This document shows positions 21,132 through 27,839 of a DNA stretch of 64,000 nt, piece after piece. This DNA is from Agromyces aurantiacus. GTDB lineage: Bacteria > Actinomycetota > Actinomycetes > Actinomycetales > Microbacteriaceae. A program made the translations under genes and the position numbers. The stretch covers positions 2,356,001 to 2,420,000 of the forward strand of contig NZ_JAFBBW010000001.1 of assembly GCF_016907355.1 (NCBI RefSeq), given 5' to 3'. Positions within the stretch are counted from its first letter, which is position 1. Each line of letters starts with the position of its first letter. Under the pieces are notes generated by a model. The model saw nothing but the letters and a program-made list of their open reading frames with translations, had not been told where the DNA came from and did not search any database.

Positions 21132-22298
21132 GTGACCACGACGCCGCCGCAGCACCGGCTCTTCACGCCGGCGTTCATCGCGCTCGGCGTCGCCGAACTG
21201 GCCTACTTCACGGCGGTCGGCGTGCCGATCTACGCGCTGCCCGTGTACGTCACGGGCCCGCTCGGCGGCGACGAGGCCGCGGCGGGGGTCGCCTACGGCG
21301 CCTTCGCGATCTCGGCGCTCGCGCTCCGGCCGTTCGCCGGGCGGCTCTCCGACCGGCGCGGTCGGCTGCCGCTGCTCATCGGCGGCGCGCTGGTCGCGGC
21401 GGCGAGCCTCGCGCTGCTCGCGGTCGCGGCGAACCTCGTCGTGGTCGTGCTGCTGCGCCTGCTCGCCGGCGTCGCCGAGGCGGCGTTCTTCGTCGCCGCC
21501 TTCGCCGCACTCGCCGACCTGGCGCCGCCGTCCCGCATGGGCGAGGCGCTGTCGTACAACTCCCTCGGCCTCTACCTCGGCATCGCGTTCGGCCCGCCGC
21601 TCGGCGAGATCCTCGTCGAACGATGGGGCTTCGCCGCGGCCTGGTATGGGGCGGCCGCGCTGGCCGTCGTCGCGGCGGGCCTGAGCCTCCGAGTCGGCGA
21701 GACGCGGCAGTCGATGCCGCCGGCCGACGGGCCGCGACGCATCCTGCACCGGCCGGCGATCCCGATCGCACTCGGCTTCGTCGCCACGCTCGCAGCGTCG
21801 GGCGGATTCCTCGCGTTCTCGTCGTTGCACGCGCACCGCATCGGACTCGATCCGGCGAGCCTGGCCCTCCTCGTCTACGGCGGGACGGTCGTCGTGTGCC
21901 GCATCGCATTCGCGCGCATCCCCGATCGGCTGCCCTCGCTCCCCCTCGCGGCCGCGTCGCTGGCGGTCATGGCGCTCGGCATCGGCATCGTGGCGATCTG
22001 GCCGGCGCCGGCGGGGATGCTGGTGGGCGTGGTGGTGCTCGCGGTCGGCATCACGTTCAGCACGCCCGCGTTCTTCTCGGCGATCTTCGCGACCGCGTCG
22101 CCCGCCGAGCGCGGCACCGCGTCGGGCACCGCGTCTGCGGCGCTCGACCTCGGCCTCGGCATCGGACCCATCCTGCTCGGCTTCCTCGCGGAGCCGTACG
22201 GGATCCCGTGGGCCTTCGCCGCGGCGGCGGGCGTCGCGCTCGCGGGCGGCGCCTGGACGCTGCACCTCGCGCGGCGCGCGCGACCGCAGGCGGCCTGA
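21132..22298 (+). CDS. MFS transporter (12 TM, drug/sugar efflux type)
   Basis: A 388-aa major facilitator with 12 predicted spans. The loop 2-3 signature GRLSDRRGRLPLLIGG and the motif after TM5 (LGLYLGIAFGPPLGEILVERWG) are clear, which suggests an exporter-like MFS. The substrate is unknown. GTG start at 21132, three nucleotides after a short upstream frame whose own leaderless-type promoter is at 21075-21080. It lies 75 bp after dnaE2 but has its own -10, so it is probably outside the SOS operon. Confidence 0.88.
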   Translation: MTTTPPQHRLFTPAFIALGVAELAYFTAVGVPIYALPVYVTGPLGGDEAAAGVAYGAFAISALALRPFAGRLSDRRGRLPLLIGGALVAAASLALLAVAANLVVVVLLRLLAGVAEAAFFVAAFAALADLAPPSRMGEALSYNSLGLYLGIAFGPPLGEILVERWGFAAAWYGAAALAVVAAGLSLRVGETRQSMPPADGPRRILHRPAIPIALGFVATLAASGGFLAFSSLHAHRIGLDPASLALLVYGGTVVVCRIAFARIPDRLPSLPLAAASLAVMALGIGIVAIWPAPAGMLVGVVVLAVGITFSTPAFFSAIFATASPAERGTASGTASAALDLGLGIGPILLGFLAEPYGIPWAFAAAAGVALAGGAWTLHLARRARPQAA

Positions 22299-22388
22299 TC
22301 GCCCGACCCGGCCGGGTCCCTGCCGACGCGTGGTCACGGCCCGACGTGTCGCCGCCGCGCGGGGCGCCGCCGTCGGTACCCTCATCCG

Positions 22389-23264
22389 GTGCCCCCAGCC
22401 TCCAACGACCGCTTCGGACCCGACCGCTACGGCGAGGACGTGCTCGCCGGCGACTGGCGCGCCGCGGGACGCCGCACCATCCGCGAGGTGCCGGCCGACC
22501 GCGACCTCGTCGTCGAGCTCGCCGCCGACGGGTACTGCGGCGCGGTCGTCGGGGTCGAGAAGCAGGCGGTGGTGCTCGAGGACCGCCACGGGCGGACGCG
22601 CATGTTCCCGCTCGGGCACGGATTCATGGTCGACGGCGAACCGGTGCGACTCGTCGCCCCGAAGGCCGCGGCGCCCGCGGGCCGGCTGCGGACGGCGTCG
22701 GGCTCGTTCGCGGTGGAGTCGGGGCGGGCCGCGAAGGTCGCGCTGCCGAGCCGCATCTTCGTCGAGGGGCGGCACGACGCCGAGCTCGTCGAGAAGATCT
22801 GGGGCGCCGACCTGCGCGTCGAGGGCGTCGTCGTCGAGTACCTGGAGGGCGTCGACGTGCTCGACGACGTGCTCGACGAGTTCCGCCCCGGACCCGGTCG
22901 CCGCGTCGGCGTGCTGGTCGACCACCTGGTGCCCGGGTCGAAGGAGCAGCGGATCGCCGACGCGGTCATGCGCGGGCCGCACCGCGGCCACGTGCTCGTC
23001 GTCGGCCACCCGTACATCGACATCTGGCAGGCGGTGAAGCCCGCGCGGATCGGCCGGGAGGCGTGGCCGCAGATCCCGCGCGGCACCTCGTGGAAGCACG
23101 GCGTGTGCGCGGCGTTCGGCTGGCCGCACGCCGAGCAGGCCGACATCGCGCGGGCATGGCAGCGGATCCTCGGCCAGGTGCGCGGCTACGGCGACCTCGA
23201 GCCGGACCTCCTCGGCCGCGTGGAGGAACTCATCGACTTCGTGACTTCGCCGCCCACGGCCTGA
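22389..23264 (+). CDS. DUF3097 family protein with Toprim-like segment
   Basis: A 291-aa actinobacterial conserved protein of unknown function. The N-terminus (FGPDRYGEDVLAGDWRAAGRR) and a central segment are family features. The central part reads like a Toprim fold: IFVEGRHDAELVEKIWG (Glu, Asp) about residue 120, then VGVLVDHLVPGSKEQRI (Asp, about 180) and VLVVGHPYIDIWQAV. Toprim domains occur in nucleic-acid nicking and relinking enzymes; activity here is an inference. TACCCT at 22377-22382 lies 6 nt before GTG 22389, so it is probably leaderless. Confidence 0.85.
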   Translation: MPPASNDRFGPDRYGEDVLAGDWRAAGRRTIREVPADRDLVVELAADGYCGAVVGVEKQAVVLEDRHGRTRMFPLGHGFMVDGEPVRLVAPKAAAPAGRLRTASGSFAVESGRAAKVALPSRIFVEGRHDAELVEKIWGADLRVEGVVVEYLEGVDVLDDVLDEFRPGPGRRVGVLVDHLVPGSKEQRIADAVMRGPHRGHVLVVGHPYIDIWQAVKPARIGREAWPQIPRGTSWKHGVCAAFGWPHAEQADIARAWQRILGQVRGYGDLEPDLLGRVEELIDFVTSPPTA

Positions 23265-23273
23265 CCCGACCCG

Positions 23274-24368
23274 CTACGCGATCGAGGTGCCGAAGGCGAG
23301 CCCGAGCAGGTAGGTGACGGCGGCCGCGCCGAGGCCGATCGCGAGCTGCCGCAGGGCGCGCTTGAGCGGCGACGCGCCCGAGAGCAGGCCGACGGTGGCG
23401 CCGGTGAGCAGGAGCGCGATGCCGACGAGCACCGTGGCGGTGACGACCGCGGCGAGCCCCGACATCCCGAACAGGTACGGCAGCACGGGGATCAGCGCGC
23501 CCGAGGCGAAGAACAGGAAGCTCGAGATCGCGGCGCTCATGCCCGTGCCGACGGCCTCGTCGTCGTGCTCGACCGCGCCGATCGCGTCGGTGGGCGCGGG
23601 CGTGCGCTCGGCGGCGTGCACGCGCGCGATCACGAGCGCGGCCTGCTCGACGGCGTCCTGCGGCTCCATGCCGCGGGCCCGGTAGACGAGCGCGAGCTCG
23701 TTGGCGTCGATGTCGAGGTCGACGAGCGCCTCGCGGGCCCCGGGATCCGGGGCGGACGCCTCGAGCAGCTCGCGCTGGGAGCGCACGGAGACGTACTCGC
23801 CCGCGCCCATCGACAGCGCGCCGGCGAGCAGGCCCGCGATGCCCGTGAAGAGCACGACGGGCGCGGGCACGCCGGTCGCGCCGATGCCGAGCACGAGCGC
23901 GAGGTTCGAGACGAGCCCGTCGTTGGCGCCGAACACGGCCGCCCGGAAGGTGCCGGCGAGCCGTCGGCGGCCGCGGGCCGCGAGCCCGCGCACGACCTCG
24001 CCGTGGATGCGCTCGTCGGCGGCCATGGCCGCGGTCGCGTGCGGATCGCTCGAGTACGGCGAGCGGGCCTCCGCGCGCTGCGCGAGCGCGAGCACGAAGA
24101 TCGAGCCGAAGCGCCGGGCGAGGCTTGCGAGCAGTCGCGTGCGCACGTCGGCGCGCGGGATGCCGTCGTGGTCGCCGTCGAGCAGCGCCATCCAGTGCGC
24201 CTCGTGGCGCCCCTCGGCGGCCGCGAGTGCGAGCAGGATGTCGCGCTCCTCACCCTCGCGGCGCGCGGCGAGCTCGCGGTAGACCGCGGCCTCGGCCCGC
24301 TCGTCGGCGATGTAGCGCTTCCATCGGGCGCGGTCGGCTGGGGTGCCCTGGGGCTGGTCGGCGGTCAT
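23274..24368 (-). CDS. ferritin-like/VIT1-CCC1 fusion (iron/manganese transporter)
   Basis: A 364-aa protein in two parts. Residues about 1-135 are a ferritin-like (rubrerythrin/ERV1-type) four-helix bundle with carboxylate/His ligands in DERAEAAVYREL, AAAEGRHEAHW and AADERIHGEVV. Residues about 140-364 are a VIT1/CCC1 membrane domain with the conserved VFGANDGLVSNLALVLG and five predicted spans. Such membrane ferritins export or store Fe(II)/Mn(II). The start is an ATG behind GGAGCAGC. The mRNA leader of about 85 nt is strongly structured (see 24369-24466), unlike most genes here. Confidence 0.9.
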   Translation of the reverse strand: MTADQPQGTPADRARWKRYIADERAEAAVYRELAARREGEERDILLALAAAEGRHEAHWMALLDGDHDGIPRADVRTRLLASLARRFGSIFVLALAQRAEARSPYSSDPHATAAMAADERIHGEVVRGLAARGRRRLAGTFRAAVFGANDGLVSNLALVLGIGATGVPAPVVLFTGIAGLLAGALSMGAGEYVSVRSQRELLEASAPDPGAREALVDLDIDANELALVYRARGMEPQDAVEQAALVIARVHAAERTPAPTDAIGAVEHDDEAVGTGMSAAISSFLFFASGALIPVLPYLFGMSGLAAVVTATVLVGIALLLTGATVGLLSGASPLKRALRQLAIGLGAAAVTYLLGLAFGTSIA

Positions 24369-24466
24369 GCTGCTCCATCGGTCGCGGGCGCCCGGCCGCG
24401 ACCGGTGCCGGCGGCGGGTGTGCCCGCCTCGTCGCGTCGGCCCCGCGGGGCCTTCGAAAGGCTAGC
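24369..24466 (-). promoter_or_regulatory. promoter and structured 5' leader of the ferritin-CCC1 gene
   Basis: On the coding strand, TAGCCT (complement of 24459-24464) is a candidate -10. The leader then contains a perfect palindrome GGCCCCGCGGGGCC (24439-24452), a GGCGGG/CCCGCC hairpin (24413-24428) and a GGTCGCGG/CCGCGACC hairpin (24380-24403) that ends just before the ribosome site. A metal-responsive role is only a suggestion from the downstream gene. Confidence 0.4.
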
Positions 24467-24545
24467 GGCACGGATGGCGCGCACACCCGCCGAACGACCG
24501 GATTGGCAGCATTTCGGCCGCCCGAACCGCCGCGACGCCACGCCC

Positions 24546-25022
24546 TCAGCCGACGAGCTGCTGCCAGCCGTCGCCTTCGACGTGCTCGAAGATGAGGTTC
24601 GTCTCGGTGTGCGCGACCGCAGGGTGGCCGGTGAGGTGGGCGAGCACGAACTCGCGCAGCTCCTCCGCGTCGCGCGCGGCGACGTGGAGCAGGTAGTCCT
24701 CGGCGCCCGCCATGTGGAACACGCCGAGCACGCCGGGCAGGTGCGGCACGGCGTTGCGGAAGGCGTCGATCTCGCTGCGGTCGTGCTTCACCAGTCGGAT
24801 GGCGATGAGCGCCTGCAGGGAGACGCCGAGCGAGGCGAGGTCGACGTCGACGTGGTAGCCGCGAACGGTGCCGAGGCTCTGGAGTCGGCGCAGGCGCAGG
24901 GAGACGGTCGACTCGGCGACCCCCACCTCGGCGGCCAGTGCGGCGCCCGACGCGCGCGCGTTGCGCGACAGCGCGGACAGCAGCGCCCGGTCGACGCGAT
25001 CCAGTTCCGGCTTCTGCGCCAT
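24546..25022 (-). CDS. Lrp/AsnC-family transcriptional regulator
   Basis: A 158-aa regulator with an N-terminal helix-turn-helix (LDRVDRALLSALSRNARASGAALAAEVGVAESTVSLRLRRLQ) and a C-terminal RAM amino-acid-sensing domain (VLGVFHMAGAEDYLLHVAARD, with HTETNLIFEHVE). It is divergent from a trans-sulfuration enzyme and probably controls it and itself in response to an amino acid. The start is ATG 25022 with AAAGGGG upstream. A good promoter lies further up: TTGCAT, 17 nt, CAGAAT (complement of 25053-25081). Confidence 0.9.
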   Translation of the reverse strand: MAQKPELDRVDRALLSALSRNARASGAALAAEVGVAESTVSLRLRRLQSLGTVRGYHVDVDLASLGVSLQALIAIRLVKHDRSEIDAFRNAVPHLPGVLGVFHMAGAEDYLLHVAARDAEELREFVLAHLTGHPAVAHTETNLIFEHVEGDGWQQLVG

Positions 25023-25132
25023 ACGGCCGCCCCTTTCGCTGGTCTGGTGAAGATTCTGCGCGCGTGAGGTTCGATATGCAAGCATCTGCACACCGACTTG
25101 AGCGACGTCACAGATTCTGCTTCATTGCTCCC
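25023..25132. promoter_or_regulatory. divergent promoter/operator region between lrp and the trans-sulfuration gene
   Basis: For the minus-strand lrp gene, TTGCAT (complement of 25076-25081) and CAGAAT (complement of 25053-25058) are 17 nt apart. For the plus gene, TTGAGC at 25098-25103 and TTCATT at 25121-25126 are 17 nt apart, with ATG 6 nt later. The 9-mer AGATTCTGC occurs twice (25051-25059 and 25112-25120), once over the lrp -10 and once in the spacer of the other promoter. The palindrome ATGCAAGCAT (25076-25085) overlaps the lrp -35. These are likely Lrp contact sites. Confidence 0.5.
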
Positions 25133-26368
25133 ATGCTGACACCGACGTCGAACCTCGAGACCCGTGCCGTCCACGCTGGGATGGAGGGAGTGCGGGAGCA
25201 GGGCTCCCACGTTCCCACGATCGATCTTTCCACGACCAACCCGCTCGGCGACGTCGAGAACGGCGGACTGTCGTACGAGGAGCTCGCGACGGGCGGCTGC
25301 CTCACCGAAGGCCGCTCGGCGGTGTACCAGCGCCTCTGGCACCCCGGAGTGGCGCGGTTCGAGACCGCGCTCGCCGACCTCGAGGGCGCCGAGGGCGCGG
25401 TCGCGTTCGGCAGCGGCATGGCGGCCCTCGCGGCCACGCTCATCGCGCTGACGAGCGCGGGCACGCCGCACGTCGTCGCGGTCCGCCCGCTCTACGGCGG
25501 CACCGACCACGTGCTCGAGAGCGGCCTGCTCGGCACCGAGGTGACCTGGACCGACGTCGACGGGATCGCCGCCGCCATCCGCCCCGAGACCGGCCTCGTG
25601 ATCGTCGAGACGCCCGCGAACCCCACGCTCGAGCTCGTCGACCTGCGCCGGGTCGCGGATGCCGCGGGCCGCGTTCCTCTGCTGGTCGACAACACCTTCG
25701 CGACCCCGGTGCTCCAGCGCCCGCTCGAGCACGGCGCGACGCTCGTGCTGCACAGCGCCACGAAGTACCTCGGCGGGCACGGCGACGCGATGGGCGGCGT
25801 GGTCGCCGGGCCGATCGAGTGGGTCGAGCGGTTCCGCCGCGTGCGAGCGCTCACCGGCGGGCTGCTGCATCCCATGGGCGCCTACCTGCTGCACCGCGGC
25901 ATCCGCACCCTGCCCGTGCGCGTGCGCGCCCAGCAGGCCACCGCGGCGGAGCTCGCTGCCCGGCTCGAGGCGCACCCGGCCGTCGCGCGCGTCCGCTATC
26001 CGGGCCTGCCGGGCCAGGACCCGAACGGCCTGATCGGCCGCCAGCTCGCCGGCCCGGGCTCGATCATCGCCCTCGAGCTCGCCGGCGGCTACGAGGCCGC
26101 GTGCCGCTTCACGGAGGCGTGCCGGCTCGTGACCCACGCGGTGTCGCTGGGCGGCGTCGACTCGCTCGTGCAGCATCCCGCGTCGCTGACGCACCGCCCG
26201 GTCGCGGCGCACGCCAAGCCCGACGGCGGCGTCGTGCGCCTCTCGATCGGCCTCGAGCACGTCGACGACCTCGCGGCCGACCTCATGGCCGCGCTCGACG
26301 CGGCGGCGATGCCTCAGGACCTCGGTCGATCGTCGGAGCTCGCGACGTCGGCCGACGCGGTCGGCTGA
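25133..26368 (+). CDS. trans-sulfuration family PLP enzyme (methionine gamma-lyase / cystathionine gamma-synthase type)
   Basis: A 411-aa pyridoxal-phosphate enzyme of the Cys/Met metabolism family. The PLP lysine lies in LHSATKYLGGHGD (about residue 208). AFGSGMAALAATL, IVETPANPTLELVDL and LLVDNTFATPVLQRPLEHGA are diagnostic. Family members cleave or form C-S bonds of methionine, cystathionine or homocysteine; the tyrosine/cysteine pattern does not let me choose one. The divergent Lrp regulator fits methionine gamma-lyase. ATG 25133 is preceded by a candidate leaderless promoter. Its last 55 bp overlap the 3' end of the converging MFS gene. Confidence 0.85.
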   Translation: MLTPTSNLETRAVHAGMEGVREQGSHVPTIDLSTTNPLGDVENGGLSYEELATGGCLTEGRSAVYQRLWHPGVARFETALADLEGAEGAVAFGSGMAALAATLIALTSAGTPHVVAVRPLYGGTDHVLESGLLGTEVTWTDVDGIAAAIRPETGLVIVETPANPTLELVDLRRVADAAGRVPLLVDNTFATPVLQRPLEHGATLVLHSATKYLGGHGDAMGGVVAGPIEWVERFRRVRALTGGLLHPMGAYLLHRGIRTLPVRVRAQQATAAELAARLEAHPAVARVRYPGLPGQDPNGLIGRQLAGPGSIIALELAGGYEAACRFTEACRLVTHAVSLGGVDSLVQHPASLTHRPVAAHAKPDGGVVRLSIGLEHVDDLAADLMAALDAAAMPQDLGRSSELATSADAVG

Positions 26369-27732
26369 CCCGAACCGGCGTCGTCCCTCGGCGGCGCGGG
26401 GTTGCGGATCCCGATCCACGACACTGCGCCGCCGATCACGAGCAGCACGGCGGTCGCGACGGCTGCCCGCCGGTATCCGTCTGCGTCGAGCGATCCAGCG
26501 ACGATGACGCCGATCGACGCGGTCGACACCAGGCCCGCGATGCGCGCGACGGCGTTGTTGACCGCCGAGCCGATGCCGGCCCTCGCCGGGTCGACCGCGC
26601 CGAGGATCGCGGCCGTGAGCGGGGCGACGGTCATCGCCATGCCCAGCCCCACGACCACCATGCCGGGGAACACCTGCCACCAGTACTGCACCGGCAGGTC
26701 GACTGCGAGCGTCAGCAGGTAGCCCACGGCCACCACGATCGGCCCGAGGGTCATGAAGATCCGTGGCCCGTACCGGCCGCCGAGCGTGCCGAACCAGGAC
26801 CCCAGCAGCACGAGCATCGCGGTCGGCGGCAGGATCGCGAGGCCGGCGAGCGTCGCCGGGAACCCGCCGGCCTCCTGCAGGAAGATCGGCAGGGCGAACA
26901 GCCCGAGCATGAACGCCGCGTAGATGAACCACGTCGCGAGGTTGCCCGCGGCGAAGTTGCGGGCGTGGAACAGCGACAACGGCAGCATGGGTGCGGGCGC
27001 ACGGCGCTCCCACAGCACGAACGCGACGAGGGAGGCGACGCCCACCGCCGCCGGCACGTACACGAGCGGGTCGGCCCAGCCGAGTCGGCCCTGCTCGATC
27101 AGCGCGAACACCGTGCCGCCGAGCCCGACCACCCCGAGCGCGGCGCCGAGCCAGTCGACGCGCGCGCGGTCGGGGTGCGGTTCGTCGCGGCCGAGCGGGT
27201 GGAGCATCACGAGTGCGACCGCGATCGGCAGGACGTTGATCGCGAAGACGAGTCGCCACGACACCACGTCGACGAGCGCGCCGCCGAGGATCGGCCCGAT
27301 CAGGAACGCGCTGGTCGTCCACGCGGTCCACCGCCCGATCGCGCGACCCTGCTCGGCCGAGGGGAACGTCGCGATGATCAGGGCGAGCGAACTCGGCACG
27401 AGCAGCGCGCCCGCGGCGCCCTGGAGCGCGCGGCCGAGGATGAACACGACCCCATCGACGGCGAACGTGCACACGAGCGACGTGACGCCGAACCCGATGA
27501 GCCCGATCCGCAGGATGCGCAGTCGCCCGAACGAGTCGGAGAGCGAGCCCGCCAGGAGGATCAGCGAGCCGAGCGTGAGCAGGTACGCGTCGACCGCCCA
27601 CTGCTGAAGGGCGAGCCCCCCACCCAGCTCGCCCTCGATCGCGGGAAGGGCGATGTTGATGACCGCGCCGTCGAGAAAGGCGATGAACGCGACGATGATC
27701 GCGATGACGAGCACTCGCATGCGTCGGTCCAT
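26314..27732 (-). CDS. MFS transporter, DHA2-type (14 TM drug:H+ antiporter)
   Basis: A 472-aa exporter of the EmrB/QacA group with about 14 spans. Motif A is LLAGSLSDSFGRLRILRIG (about residues 63-81), motif C-like is WTTSAFLIGPILGGALVDVVSWRLVFAINV, and LGRALQGAAGALLVPSSLALI is typical. It probably exports hydrophobic compounds; the substrate is unknown. TAGCAT (complement of 27740-27745) lies 7 nt before ATG 27732, which favours this start (MDRRMRVLV) over ATG 27741. The 3' end overlaps the trans-sulfuration gene by 55 bp. Confidence 0.88.
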   Translation of the reverse strand: MDRRMRVLVIAIIVAFIAFLDGAVINIALPAIEGELGGGLALQQWAVDAYLLTLGSLILLAGSLSDSFGRLRILRIGLIGFGVTSLVCTFAVDGVVFILGRALQGAAGALLVPSSLALIIATFPSAEQGRAIGRWTAWTTSAFLIGPILGGALVDVVSWRLVFAINVLPIAVALVMLHPLGRDEPHPDRARVDWLGAALGVVGLGGTVFALIEQGRLGWADPLVYVPAAVGVASLVAFVLWERRAPAPMLPLSLFHARNFAAGNLATWFIYAAFMLGLFALPIFLQEAGGFPATLAGLAILPPTAMLVLLGSWFGTLGGRYGPRIFMTLGPIVVAVGYLLTLAVDLPVQYWWQVFPGMVVVGLGMAMTVAPLTAAILGAVDPARAGIGSAVNNAVARIAGLVSTASIGVIVAGSLDADGYRRAAVATAVLLVIGGAVSWIGIRNPAPPRDDAGSGQPTASADVASSDDRPRS

Positions 27733-27782
27733 GCGCGCCATGCTACGCCGGGCCGCCGACGGCCGGGCGCCGCGTCGGGTTC

Positions 27783-27839
27783 GCCGGCTCAACGCCCGGC
27801 CCGCCGGGTCAGCGGCCCGGCCCGCCGGCTCAGCGCCCC
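27783..27839. repeat. three tandem copies of a 20-21 bp GC-rich unit at the 3' end of the helicase gene
   Basis: Units at 27783-27802, 27803-27823 and 27824-27839 read GCCGG(C/G)TCA(A/G)CG(G)CCCGGCCC, the last truncated. The TCA in each is a TGA on the minus strand. The third copy contains the actual stop of the helicase gene (27830-27832), so the repeat looks like duplication of that gene's end. Confidence 0.6.

Noticed and set aside
25023..25132. SAM riboswitch upstream of the trans-sulfuration gene
   Set aside because: The interval is only 110 bp, shared with a divergent promoter, with no multi-helix pattern.
27732..27769. CGTCGGCG-N8-TAGCAT before the DHA2 MFS gene as another PafBC-like promoter
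   Set aside because: It lacks the TGTC core; GTCGGCG is a frequent word at this GC content.
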